Shown here: positions 34,183 to 42,778 of the stretch, in pieces
How positions within the stretch are numbered: position 1 is the stretch's first letter
Layout of the letters: every line of letters starts with the position of its first letter
NCBI RefSeq assembly: GCF_042686125.1
Contig: NZ_JBHUOV010000005.1
Location: forward strand, 62,001 to 126,000
Source of the DNA: Oceanihabitans iliipiscarium
Lineage (GTDB): Bacteria; Bacteroidota; Bacteroidia; Flavobacteriales; Flavobacteriaceae
Reading direction: 5' to 3'
DNA length: 64,000 bases
Program-made: the position numbers and the translations under genes
Notes under the pieces: model-generated
Told to the model about the DNA's origin: nothing
The model's input: only the letters and a program-made list of their open reading frames with translations
Database searches by the model: none

Positions 34183-35244
34183 ATGAAAAAGTTTGTCGCG
34201 ATAGTATTTATTAGTTTTTTTCTCTTTTCATGCAGTAAAAAGAAAGTATCATTTGTTACTAGAGTTATTAATTCTGTTGAAATAGAGAACATAATAGAAG
34301 ATTCTTTATTGAATGTAAGAGCTTTAGAAATCGGGATAGGTGAAAATCCAGGATTTGCTACATCTAACGGAGAAATAGGTGTGCTATACCTAGAAGGGTC
34401 AAAATATATAATCGAAAAGGAGCAACTCAAATACGATACTATAACGCCAAATTTTAGATCAATGTCATATAAAGGTTGTGGAATCTTTTCTTTGAGTATT
34501 GTTTCTCCAACACTTCTATATAAATCTGATGTTAAAGGAAAAAGTAGAGTTGTATATAAAGAAGATCATGAGAAAGCCTTTTATGATGCAATAGAGTTTT
34601 GGAATGAAAAAGAAGGCATTGCTATTGGAGACCCAACAGATGATTGTATGAGTGTTATTATCACACGTGATGCAGGAGAATCATGGCATAAACTTTCTTG
34701 TGATATTTTACCGAAAGCTATGGAGGGTGAAGCTGCCTTTGCTGCAAGTGATACTAATATTGCTATTGTAGGCGATAAGACTTGGGTCGCTACAGGAGGA
34801 AAGTCAAGCAGGATTTTATATTCGCCAGATAAAGGCCATACTTGGGAGGTTTTTGAAACACCTATTGTTCAAGGTCTTGAAACTACGGGAATGTATTCAG
34901 TCGATTTTTATGACGAGCTCAACGGTTTTGCTATTGGTGGAGATTATACAAAACCAGCAGACAGTAGTGCTAATAAAATAAGAACTCAAGATGGTGGGAA
35001 AACATGGCAATTGGTAGCTCAAAATCAAAGTCCGGGTTATAGGAGTTGTGTGCAATATATACCAAATCGTAACGGGAAGGAGCTAGTTGCAATTGGATTT
35101 AAAGGTATAGATTATTCAAACGATTCAGGTCTTACCTGGAAACATTTGAGTGATGAAGGTTTCTACACTTTAAGATTTTTAAATGATAGTATCGCTTATG
35201 CCGCTGGTAATAAACGAATAAGTAAACTGACTTTTAAAGAATAA
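34183..35244 (+). CDS. BNR/YCF48-like beta-propeller lipoprotein
   Basis: A 353-residue lipoprotein (lipobox FLFSCSKKK, Cys at about residue 17). The rest has repeating ...GESWHKLSC, KGHTWEVFET, DGGKTWQLVA and DSGLTWKHLS elements, the BNR or Asp-box pattern of a beta-propeller like the YCF48/HCF136 assembly factor family. The annotated 'oxidoreductase' label often given to relatives is not supported by any visible cofactor site. It stands between the CotH operon and the mirror ECF module, with terminators on both sides. Confidence 0.82.
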   Translation: MKKFVAIVFISFFLFSCSKKKVSFVTRVINSVEIENIIEDSLLNVRALEIGIGENPGFATSNGEIGVLYLEGSKYIIEKEQLKYDTITPNFRSMSYKGCGIFSLSIVSPTLLYKSDVKGKSRVVYKEDHEKAFYDAIEFWNEKEGIAIGDPTDDCMSVIITRDAGESWHKLSCDILPKAMEGEAAFAASDTNIAIVGDKTWVATGGKSSRILYSPDKGHTWEVFETPIVQGLETTGMYSVDFYDELNGFAIGGDYTKPADSSANKIRTQDGGKTWQLVAQNQSPGYRSCVQYIPNRNGKELVAIGFKGIDYSNDSGLTWKHLSDEGFYTLRFLNDSIAYAAGNKRISKLTFKE

Positions 35245-35272
35245 AAAAAGCAGCCGATAGGCTGCTTTTTTT
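35243..35272. terminator. Bidirectional terminator
   Basis: Stem GCAGCC/GGCTGC with loop GATA, flanked by seven A and seven T. It serves both the BNR lipoprotein (plus) and the Spy-like gene (minus), whose stop codon overlaps the T run. Confidence 0.9.
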
Positions 35273-35726
35273 ATGGTCTATTACGAGATTTTGTGCCTTT
35301 TCGTTTTCGGTATTCTTCAAACATTTTTTGCTTAAATTCGTTTTCAACTTTTTTTAGGAGAATTATTTTTTTTGCAGGCAGAACTTTTCTTAAGTTTAAA
35401 ATATAAGTGTCATACATCGAGATGCGCTCTTTATTTATAGCAATCATTTCATCTAATAATTTTTGAGATTCACTTTCAGTTAATGTATCAAAGTTGATGT
35501 CTTCTCTTTTATCGTGTGAAGATTGACGTAAGCGATGTTGTTCTTCTTCAAAAGTGTTATAAATAGGCCAGAACTTCTCTGCTTCAGAAGTTGATAAATC
35601 AAGTTGTTCTGTAATATAAGCTACTTTTAAAGCTTGAATTTTTTCTCTATTCTCTAGCCTGTCATTTTGTGAAAACGAGAGGAAGGATACAAATAGGGCA
35701 AATAGGGTTATAACTTTTTTTTTCAT
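35271..35726 (-). CDS. Spy/CpxP-like exported protein of the second ECF module
   Basis: A 151-residue protein with a signal peptide (MKKKVITLFALFVSFLSFSQ, ending near residue 20) and a helical domain rich in charged residues (LDLSTSEAEKFWPIYNTFEE, LPAKKIILLKKVENEFK). This is the sensor-like family found next to sigma factors in Bacteroidota. The start is placed at the ATG of MKKKVITL rather than 27 nt upstream, which lacks a signal peptide start. It is the last gene of the sigma - membrane protein - sensor set on the minus strand. Confidence 0.78.
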   Translation of the reverse strand: MKKKVITLFALFVSFLSFSQNDRLENREKIQALKVAYITEQLDLSTSEAEKFWPIYNTFEEEQHRLRQSSHDKREDINFDTLTESESQKLLDEMIAINKERISMYDTYILNLRKVLPAKKIILLKKVENEFKQKMFEEYRKRKGTKSRNRP

Positions 35727-35733
35727 TTTTATA

Positions 35734-36231
35734 TTATTCAATGTATAAATCATTAAGATCTAAATTGTCATTAACGTAATTTTCGATATCATCTTCTGAA
35801 AAGCTAATAGCATTAAATCCATCTTCAGAAAAATCAGAATCGTTAAATAAAGAAGCTAGCTCTTCAGAGTCTATATCTTCGTTTAAGATGTAATTTTCTA
35901 CAGTTTCAAATTCTAATGAATCATAAGTAACTGTTTTATTGAAATCAACGATACTAAATAATAGTACAATTGCTGCAGCAATACTTGATGCATAAATAAT
36001 TGATTTCTTTTGTATTAAAGAGATTACTTTGGTCGATTTCTTTGTTGAAATACGATTTAAGATGTGCTCTTCAACAGTGTCAAAATAACCTTCAGGAGTA
36101 CTAAAACCAGAATGACTCACTTTTTCTTTTAAGCGAGCATGATTTAAAATAGTATTTTCAAAGTTCTCAAAATAATCTTTCGGAACTTTAAATCCTGAAT
36201 CTTGTATGTTTTTTAAATCTTTACGTTTCAT
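35734..36231 (-). CDS. One-pass membrane protein, probable partner of the second ECF sigma factor
   Basis: A 165-residue protein with two similar N-terminal segments, SGFKVPKDYFENFENTIL and SGFSTPEGYFDTVEEHIL, then a Lys-rich stretch, one membrane helix (about 75-93, IIYASSIAAAIVLLFSIV) and an acidic outer region (about 100-165; DIDSEELASLF, DDIENYVNDN). It lies 34 nt after the ECF sigma gene and 7 nt before the Spy-like gene. The layout suggests an anti-sigma or sensor role, but no named anti-sigma domain is recognised. Confidence 0.72.
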   Translation of the reverse strand: MKRKDLKNIQDSGFKVPKDYFENFENTILNHARLKEKVSHSGFSTPEGYFDTVEEHILNRISTKKSTKVISLIQKKSIIYASSIAAAIVLLFSIVDFNKTVTYDSLEFETVENYILNEDIDSEELASLFNDSDFSEDGFNAISFSEDDIENYVNDNLDLNDLYIE

Positions 36232-36265
36232 TACATTAATTTAGACTCTAATTTTGGCTAATAGT

Positions 36266-36808
36266 TTAATCGCTAGTTAAATAGTCTTCAATTTTTTTAA
36301 CTGCAATATGGTATGAAGCTTTTAAAGCACCTTCGCTAGTCTCTAAAATTTCCGACATGTCTTTGTATTTAATATCTTGAAAATATTTCATATTAAATAC
36401 AAGTTGTTGCTTTTCTGGCAAAGTTGCAATAGCTTGTTGCAGTTTTAACTGAATGTCTTCACCTTCAAAATAAACATCTGCGGCCAAATTATTTATGGCT
36501 AACTCTTGGGTTTCTTCGTTACTAATTTGCAACCGTTTTGCATTTTTGTTGATATGTGTAATCGCTTCATTAGTTGCAATCCTATACAGCCAAGAATAAA
36601 TCTTACTATCACCTTTAAAGTTGTCAATGTTCTTGAACACTTTTATAAAAGTGTTTTGCAAAACATCATCTGCATCATCATGAGATTTCACAATATGTCT
36701 AATATGCCAATACAAACGTTCTTTATATAAACTTACAAGCTCTTTAAAAGCGTGCTCTTTACTTTCATTCGATTGTAATTGTTGTAATAGAATGGCTTCG
36801 TTTAACAC
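36266..36808 (-). CDS. ECF-type RNA polymerase sigma factor (second)
   Basis: A 180-residue ECF sigma factor: sigma2 at about 20-90 (DDADDVLQNTFIKVFKNI, IYSWLYRIATNEAITHI) and sigma4 at about 120-175 (LPEKQQLVFNMKYFQDIKYKDMSEIL, SYHIAVKKIEDYL, adjacent pieces). The start codon is GTG; no nearby ATG fits. It is the first gene of a three-gene minus-strand set that mirrors the plus-strand set at 27401-28835. The two sigma factors are related in plan but not close copies. Confidence 0.9.
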   Translation of the reverse strand: MLNEAILLQQLQSNESKEHAFKELVSLYKERLYWHIRHIVKSHDDADDVLQNTFIKVFKNIDNFKGDSKIYSWLYRIATNEAITHINKNAKRLQISNEETQELAINNLAADVYFEGEDIQLKLQQAIATLPEKQQLVFNMKYFQDIKYKDMSEILETSEGALKASYHIAVKKIEDYLTSD

Positions 36809-37131
36809 TAATTAGTTTTTGTTTTTAGACTGATTAAAATACAAAAAGTTTAAAAAGGATGGGTTTTTATTTTTTATTGAAAAAAAATGTTATTTTTTTT
36901 GATTTCACAACATTCTGATAATCAATACGATATTCTAAAAAACATCGATAAAATGTATTTTATTAACGATGAAATGCATATTTTTTTTGGTTAGTTTATT
37001 TATTTGTTTTATGTTTACACCAGTAAAAAACCTACTATTATGGTGTTAGTCGTCCCCAAGTCTAACAGAAACTAAAAGGCTCGAATTATATTCGAGCCTT
37101 TTTTGTTTTATAGATGTATAAAATCAATGAG
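36809..37131. other. Noncoding gap of 323 bp with a candidate small RNA
   Basis: AT-rich region between the second ECF gene and the exporter. The left 180 bp has no clear signal apart from the GTG start and its upstream area. The right part has paired segments ACACCA/TGGTGT (37017-37046) and TGTTAG/CTAACA, then a strong terminator hairpin at 37075-37101. It could be a short plus-strand RNA; no good promoter match was found. Confidence 0.45.
37074..37109. terminator. Terminator hairpin
   Basis: Stem AAAGGCTCGAA/TTCGAGCCTTT with a five-base loop, followed by a longer T run on the plus strand (TTTTTTGTTTT) than on the minus strand. It lies 23 bp beyond the minus-strand exporter stop, so it may serve that gene or a plus-strand RNA. 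Confidence 0.8.
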
Positions 37132-38955
37132 TTATTCAAAACTCTGCATATCGACTAGTTTTTTATAGACGCCATTTTTAGCAAGTAATTCATTATGAGT
37201 GCCTTGCTCTGCAATTTCACCTTTATTCATTACAACAATTAAATCTGCATTTTGAATCGTTGATAATCGATGCGCAATGACAATAGATGTTCTGTTTTTC
37301 ATCATATTTTCTAGAGCAACTTGTACTAAGCGTTCACTTTCAGTATCTAATGCTGAGGTGGCTTCATCAAGAATCATAATAGGAGGGTTCTTTAAAACAG
37401 CTCTAGCAATACTTAAGCGTTGTTTTTGTCCGCCAGATAATTTGTTACCAGAATCACCAATATTAGTCTCGATACCAAGAGGTAACTCTTTAACAAATTC
37501 CCAAGCATTAGCAATTTTTAAAGCTTCAATAACGTCTTCATCAGAAGCATTCAGTTTTCCTAATAGAATGTTATTTTTTACAGTATCATTAAATAAGATA
37601 GAATCTTGAGTGACTAAACCCATTAAGGCTCTTAGTGAGTGTTTTGTTAGGTTTCTAATATCTTCACCATCAATAGAAATAGAGCCTTCATTAACATCAT
37701 AGAAGCGTGTTACTAAATTTGCAATGGTAGATTTTCCACTTCCTGATTGTCCAACAAGTGCCACACTTTTTCCTTTAGGAACATGAATAGAAAAGTTTTT
37801 TAGTACTAAATCATCTTCATATTTAAAGGAAATATTGTGAAGTGCAACGGCGTCTGTAAAATCGGTTTTTGTAATGGCATTTGGCTGGTCTTCTAAAGGC
37901 GACACAGTGTTTATAATTTCAAGCACACGCTCTGCTGCGGCATTTCCTTTTTTAACACTATAACTGGCTTTACTAATGGCTTTTGCTGGCGTTAAAATGT
38001 TATAGGCAAGTCCCATATACACAATGAATAAGCCAGGATCTAAAGCTTTGTCGTTTAACACCATTCGTCCTCCATACCATAATAAAACAGCGATAACAGT
38101 TATGCCTAAAAACTCACTAGTAGGTGAAGCTAAATTTTGTCGGTTTAATAATTTATTCGAAAAATTATAAAAGCGCGTTGTAGAAGCTCTAAATTTTTCA
38201 CCGAAAGCGGTCTGAGAATTAAAACCTTTAATCACTTTTAAACCTCCAAGTGTTTCTTCAACAATAGATAAAAATTGACCTTGTTCTTGTTGTACAGAAT
38301 CTGATTTTCGTTTTAAAGATTTTCCAATTAATGAGATGATAAAACCACTTACAGGAATAAAAATGAATACAAAAATGGTTAATTTTACACTAATTAGTAG
38401 CATCATAATGACCGTAAATAGTATCATTAATGGCTCGCGAACAATAAGTTCTAGAATGGATAAAAACGAATGTTGAATTTCTTGTACATCACTTGATATT
38501 CTTGCGATTGTGTCTCCTTTTTTCTTTTCAGAATAATACGAAATAGGAAGATCAATTATTTTATAATAAAGTTCATTTCGCATATCTTTTAGTACACCAT
38601 TTCTAAGAAAAGTGATAAAATACATGGCTAAATAGCTAAATACATTTTTCAATAAAAACATACTTATAACAAGAATTACCATAAAAATTAGGACATCATC
38701 ATGACCTTCGCTTGCCTTTTGAGTTACAAAATAATTAAGATAATCTTCAGCATAATTTTTAACTCCAGTAATACCTTCCCAAACAGGTTTGGTTTCTAAG
38801 CGTTTTGTTTTGTCGAATAAAACATTCAACATTGGAAACAAGGAAACCATAGCTAAAGTGCCAAACAATGCATAAAAAATATTGCTAATTATATTTAATA
38901 TAGCATAGCCTTTATAAGGTTTAGCAAAGCGAAGGATTTGTTTAAAGTAGTTCAT
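37132..38955 (-). CDS. MsbA-like ABC exporter, fused membrane and ATPase domains
   Basis: A 607-residue half-transporter that would act as a dimer to move lipids or other hydrophobic compounds. Six membrane helices occupy about residues 15-340. The ATPase domain (about 360-600) has Walker A GQSGSGKST, the signature LSGGQKQRLSIAR and Walker B PPIMILDEATSALD. Its ATG overlaps the last base of the phosphosugar mutase stop codon. Together with the glycosyltransferase and mutase upstream, it suggests envelope lipid or glycan export. The substrate cannot be told. Confidence 0.9.
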   Translation of the reverse strand: MNYFKQILRFAKPYKGYAILNIISNIFYALFGTLAMVSLFPMLNVLFDKTKRLETKPVWEGITGVKNYAEDYLNYFVTQKASEGHDDVLIFMVILVISMFLLKNVFSYLAMYFITFLRNGVLKDMRNELYYKIIDLPISYYSEKKKGDTIARISSDVQEIQHSFLSILELIVREPLMILFTVIMMLLISVKLTIFVFIFIPVSGFIISLIGKSLKRKSDSVQQEQGQFLSIVEETLGGLKVIKGFNSQTAFGEKFRASTTRFYNFSNKLLNRQNLASPTSEFLGITVIAVLLWYGGRMVLNDKALDPGLFIVYMGLAYNILTPAKAISKASYSVKKGNAAAERVLEIINTVSPLEDQPNAITKTDFTDAVALHNISFKYEDDLVLKNFSIHVPKGKSVALVGQSGSGKSTIANLVTRFYDVNEGSISIDGEDIRNLTKHSLRALMGLVTQDSILFNDTVKNNILLGKLNASDEDVIEALKIANAWEFVKELPLGIETNIGDSGNKLSGGQKQRLSIARAVLKNPPIMILDEATSALDTESERLVQVALENMMKNRTSIVIAHRLSTIQNADLIVVMNKGEIAEQGTHNELLAKNGVYKKLVDMQSFE

Positions 38956-40685
38956 TAATTCTGTTGCAAGTCTTTAATGATTGCGTTAATTTTTTGATCT
39001 AAAGAGGCTTCAGTTTGTGAAAATAAATCTTTAGAGGATAATGTACTGTTAACGCTTATATAAAACTTAATTTTTGGTTCTGTTCCACTAGGCCTTAATG
39101 CTATTTTACTACCATCTTCTGTGTAATAAATGAGCACATTAGATTTAGGGACATCTATGGAATAAGTCTCATGATTTTGAAGGTTTTTTGCCTCTGAAGA
39201 TTGATAGTCTTCAATTAAAACAACTTTAGAGCCATTGACTTCTTTTAGCGGGTTTTCTCTTGCATTAATCATCATTTGTTTAATTTCTTGAGCGCCTTCA
39301 ATGCCTTTTTTTGTGATAGAGATAAGATGCTCTTTAAACAAATCATGTTCTACATATAATTGAATAAGATCTTGATAGAATGAGCTTCCGTTTTCTTTAG
39401 CTTGTGCTGCAATTTCGCAAGCCAATAAGGCTGATGTTACAGCGTCTTTATCTCTAACAAAATCACCAACCATAAAGCCGAAGCTTTCTTCACCACCTCC
39501 AATAAAATCTTGATTAGGGAAGTCTTTAATCATTTTAGCAATCCATTTAAAACCTGTTAACCCTATTTTACAATCTACGTGATAAGCATCAGCAATTTGT
39601 TTTAACATTGGCGTAGAAACTATAGTCGTTCCAATAAATTCTTTGCCATTAATTTTATTGTTGTTTTTCCATTGTTTCAATAAAAATTCGGTCATCACGA
39701 CCATGGTTTGATTTCCGTTTAAAAGAATCATTTTACCATCTAAATCTCTAACAGCTATACCAACACGATCACTATCAGGATCTGTACCAATAACAAGGTC
39801 AGCATCTACTTTTTCAGCTAAATCTAAAGCCATTTTTAGTGCTTCAGGTTCTTCTGGGTTAGGAGACTGAACTGTTGGAAAATCGCCATTAGGTTCGCGT
39901 TGTTCTTCAACAATATGGACATTATTGTAACCTGCTTGTTTTAAAGTTTCAGGTAGAATAGTTATGGATGTTCCGTGTAAGGAGGTGAAAACAATATTTA
40001 AATTATTTTTTGCTTCTGCAGATGTATTAAAACTTCCGTTTTTAACTGAAGCATTTATGAAAACTTCGTCAATGTCTTTACCAATAGGATGAATTAATTT
40101 TTCATTAGCTTCAAACTTAATTTCTGCATAATCAAGGTGACTTATTTCATTAATAATTTCTGCATCTTGTGGAGGAACTAATTGTCCGCCATCTTGCCAA
40201 TACACCTTGTATCCATTGTATTCTGGAGGATTATGAGAAGCTGTTAGTACAATACCGCAATGACAATTTAAATGTTTTAAGGCAAAGGAAAGTTCAGGAG
40301 TAGGGCGTAAGTCTTCAAATAAATAGACTTCAATATTATTTGCAGAAAACACATTGGCAACCACTTTGGCTAATGTTTTACTGTTGTGTCTGCAGTCATA
40401 TGCAATTGCTACTTTTAATGTTTCACCAGGAAACACTTGATGCATATAATTACTTAAGCCTTGAGTATTTTTTCCTAGGGTGTATTTATTGATTCGATTG
40501 GTGCCAATTCCCATGACACCTCGCATGCCACCAGTTCCAAACTCTAAGTCTTTGTAGAAGGCTTCTTTAAGTTCTTCAGGATTCGTAGCAATTAAGTCTT
40601 TTATATAAGTTTGAGTATCGTTATCAAAAACTGGTGTTAACCACGTATTTACTCTTTTTAATAATTCAGGTTCAATATATATCAT
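38955..40685 (-). CDS. Phosphoglucomutase / phosphomannomutase family protein
   Basis: A phosphosugar mutase that moves a phosphate between C6 and C1 of hexoses. The active-site phosphoserine motif is TASHNPPEYNGYK (near residue 150), the metal loop is GTDPDSDRVG (near 305), the sugar-binding loop is GGEESFGFM (near 400) and the phosphate-binding loop RPSGTEPKIKFY is near the C-terminus. The 576-residue length matches the Bacteroidota 'phospho-sugar mutase' group. It lies between a glycosyltransferase and an ABC exporter, consistent with making sugar phosphates for the envelope. Confidence 0.93.
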   Translation of the reverse strand: MIYIEPELLKRVNTWLTPVFDNDTQTYIKDLIATNPEELKEAFYKDLEFGTGGMRGVMGIGTNRINKYTLGKNTQGLSNYMHQVFPGETLKVAIAYDCRHNSKTLAKVVANVFSANNIEVYLFEDLRPTPELSFALKHLNCHCGIVLTASHNPPEYNGYKVYWQDGGQLVPPQDAEIINEISHLDYAEIKFEANEKLIHPIGKDIDEVFINASVKNGSFNTSAEAKNNLNIVFTSLHGTSITILPETLKQAGYNNVHIVEEQREPNGDFPTVQSPNPEEPEALKMALDLAEKVDADLVIGTDPDSDRVGIAVRDLDGKMILLNGNQTMVVMTEFLLKQWKNNNKINGKEFIGTTIVSTPMLKQIADAYHVDCKIGLTGFKWIAKMIKDFPNQDFIGGGEESFGFMVGDFVRDKDAVTSALLACEIAAQAKENGSSFYQDLIQLYVEHDLFKEHLISITKKGIEGAQEIKQMMINARENPLKEVNGSKVVLIEDYQSSEAKNLQNHETYSIDVPKSNVLIYYTEDGSKIALRPSGTEPKIKFYISVNSTLSSKDLFSQTEASLDQKINAIIKDLQQN

Positions 40686-40752
40686 CTTGTAAATTTAATA
40701 GAATGCAAAAATAAGGAAATAGTAAAAGGCTAAGCTTTAAAAAGGCGTTAAA

Positions 40753-41700
40753 TTAAAAATTAAGCTCATCTTTAACCAAATATCGTCTTTTATCTGTTTT
40801 TGTTCTTAAAATGATTTCACCTAAAAAGCCAGCAACAAAAAATTGAGTTCCAATAATCATGGTTACTAATGCAATATAAAATTGTGGTCGCTGTGTAATA
40901 AGACGTCCAGTTTGATGAATAAAAAGTTTGTCTATTCCAAGATATAAAGCAAAACCAAAACCAATTGCAAACATAAAAAAGCCTAAAGCGCCAAAGAGGT
41001 GCATAGGTCGTTTTCCAAAACGCGATAAAAACCAAATGGTAATTAAATCTAAAAAGCCATGAATAAAGCGATCCATACCAAATTTGGTTTCACCATATTT
41101 TCTAGCTTGATGAAGGACTACCTTTTCTGTGATTTTTGAAAAGCCTTCAGCTTTAGCAAGTACAGGTATATAACGATGCATTTCGCCATTAACATCGATA
41201 TTTTTCACTACATTTTTGTGATAGGCTTTTAAACCACAATTAAAATCATGTAGTTTAACTCCAGAGGTTTTTCGTGCGGCCCAATTAAATAGTTTTGAAG
41301 GTAGGTTTTTAGATAAAAAGGAGTCGTATCGTTTCTTTTTCCAACCAGAAACTAAATCGAATTTATCATTTACAATCATGCTGTAAAGCTCTGGAATTTC
41401 GTCAGGATTATCTTGTAAATCAGCATCCATAGTAATGATTACATTTCCATTCGCCTTTTCAAATCCAGCGTGTAAAGCTTGAGATTTTCCAAAGTTTTTT
41501 AAAAACCGAATGCCTTTAACATTCTCATCTTTTTGAGATAGCTGTTGTATGGTATTCCAAGAATCATCTGTACTACCATCATCTATAAAAATAATTTCAT
41601 AAGAAAAATGATTGGATTGCATAACTCTTGCAATCCAATCATGTAGTTCTGTTAATGACTCTTGTTCGTTAAGTAGTGGTATGACTACTGATATATTCAT
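40753..41700 (-). CDS. Family 2 glycosyltransferase, DPM/GtrB type, membrane
   Basis: A 315-residue GT2 enzyme. The GT-A catalytic domain (about 1-220) has VVIPLLNEQESL at the N-terminus, the metal motif DADLQDNP and the acceptor-side motif near DFNCGLKAYH. Two membrane helices follow (about 235-260 and 270-295). This layout is seen in polyprenyl-phosphate sugar transferases such as GtrB and ArnC. It is 3 nt after the DUF4199 gene on the same strand and 68 bp before the mutase. Confidence 0.9.
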   Translation of the reverse strand: MNISVVIPLLNEQESLTELHDWIARVMQSNHFSYEIIFIDDGSTDDSWNTIQQLSQKDENVKGIRFLKNFGKSQALHAGFEKANGNVIITMDADLQDNPDEIPELYSMIVNDKFDLVSGWKKKRYDSFLSKNLPSKLFNWAARKTSGVKLHDFNCGLKAYHKNVVKNIDVNGEMHRYIPVLAKAEGFSKITEKVVLHQARKYGETKFGMDRFIHGFLDLITIWFLSRFGKRPMHLFGALGFFMFAIGFGFALYLGIDKLFIHQTGRLITQRPQFYIALVTMIIGTQFFVAGFLGEIILRTKTDKRRYLVKDELNF

Positions 41701-41703
41701 ATA

Positions 41704-42222
41704 TTAAGCTTCTCTTTTCATAATTAATCCACCAATAAGTGAAATAATAAAACCTAGTATAACACTCCAAATTAATGCCATTGCTGAAATAATAGCAGGC
41801 GAAGAGAATTTTTCACTCATTGCAAGAGCAGCATCAAGTTGATCTTGAGTCATATTAGGATTGCTTTCTATCATTGCTTCTTGTTGTTTTTCAAGAATTT
41901 GAGACATCATATCAGGCTCGATAAAATTCATTAAAATCATGGTGTAAATTACACTTATAACACCAGCGACTAGAGCAATACCTACACCAGTTTTTAAAGC
42001 TTGTCCAGTAGATAATATATTTCCATTGGCTTTTTTAAATTCCCTTATTCCATAAATTATGAACACAATCATAATTACAATACCAATCAGTCCATTAACT
42101 AAGTTTTGTTCCATATGCATTCCCATTACATAAAGAACCACATTGTATAGGATACTTATTAGCCCTAAAAGTAAGCCGAATTTTAATGCATATTTACCAG
42201 TGGTTGCTGCTTGATTTTCCAT
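41704..42222 (-). CDS. DUF4199 family membrane protein
   Basis: A 172-residue protein with four predicted membrane helices (about 14-32, 40-57, 75-98 and 140-165) and a helical loop MMSQILEKQQEAMIESNP between the third and fourth. This matches the Bacteroidota family DUF4199, whose function is unknown. It is the first gene of the minus-strand envelope operon; a role with the glycosyltransferase is inferred from position only. Confidence 0.82.
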   Translation of the reverse strand: MENQAATTGKYALKFGLLLGLISILYNVVLYVMGMHMEQNLVNGLIGIVIMIVFIIYGIREFKKANGNILSTGQALKTGVGIALVAGVISVIYTMILMNFIEPDMMSQILEKQQEAMIESNPNMTQDQLDAALAMSEKFSSPAIISAMALIWSVILGFIISLIGGLIMKREA

Positions 42223-42372
42223 AATATATTTTGGTTTTTTAGTTTATAGTTAGTTAGTAAACAAATATAACAAAACGTTACAATTTATTCTTGTGAAAGC
42301 AGGAAACTTATAAAGTCAAGACTTCGATTTATAATGTTTGAAAATAACATCAAATAAATTTATGAAAAAGTA

Positions 42373-42402
42373 TTGTTCATTTGTAAAAAATACTTAAATT
42401 TG
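42373..42402 (+). promoter_or_regulatory. Promoter of rpmE
   Basis: TTG at 42373-42375 and TAAATTTG at 42395-42402 are 19 nt apart and match the Bacteroidota -33/-7 consensus. The rpmE ATG follows 27 nt later. Confidence 0.7.
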
Positions 42403-42429
42403 CACCTCGAAAATAGTAAGTTATTAAAG

Positions 42430-42681
42430 ATGAAAAAAGGTATACATCCAGAAAATTATAGATTAGTAGCATTTAAAGACATGTCTAACGAAGATGTTTT
42501 TTTAACTAAATCTACAGCAAACACTAGTGAAACTATAGAAGTTGATGGTGTTGAATATCCATTAGTGAAAATGGAAATTTCTAGAACGTCTCATCCATAT
42601 TATACTGGTAAATCTAAATTAGTAGATACAGCTGGACGTATAGATAAGTTCAAAAACAAATATTCTAAATTCAAGAAATAA
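42430..42681 (+). CDS. rpmE: Ribosomal protein L31, type B
   Basis: An 83-residue ribosomal protein of the large subunit. It begins MKKGIHPENYRLVAFKDMSN and has HPYYTGKSKLVDTAGRIDKF near the C-terminus, as in type B L31, which lacks the zinc-binding cysteines of type A. The start is the ATG at MKKGIHPEN; the reading frame is open 57 nt further up but that part covers the promoter. A terminator follows. Confidence 0.95.
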   Translation: MKKGIHPENYRLVAFKDMSNEDVFLTKSTANTSETIEVDGVEYPLVKMEISRTSHPYYTGKSKLVDTAGRIDKFKNKYSKFKK

Positions 42682-42701
42682 TTTAGTTATTATATAATAT
42701 T

Positions 42702-42732
42702 AAAGCCTTTCAAAAATTGAAAGGCTTTTTTG
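42702..42732 (+). terminator. Terminator after rpmE
   Basis: Stem AAAGCCTTTCAA/TTGAAAGGCTTT with loop AAA, then a T run. It lies 20 bp after the rpmE stop. Confidence 0.9.
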
Positions 42733-42756
42733 TTTTTAATATTTAAACTACTTTTG
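42729..42756 (+). promoter_or_regulatory. Possible promoter of the GlmU-like gene
   Basis: TACTTTTG at 42749-42756 matches TAnnTTTG and lies 22 nt before the ATG. A TTTG at 42729-42732 is 16 nt upstream, shorter than usual, and belongs to the rpmE terminator T run. Confidence 0.5.
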
Positions 42757-42778
42757 ATTATACTTAACTCATATTAAG

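Noticed and set aside
34183..35244. Oxidoreductase activity for the BNR lipoprotein
   Set aside because: The sequence shows only Asp-box propeller repeats and no cofactor-binding motif.
42373..42429. An extended L31 start
   Set aside because: The extra 19 residues cover the promoter, and the standard L31 start MKKGIHPEN is at 42430.
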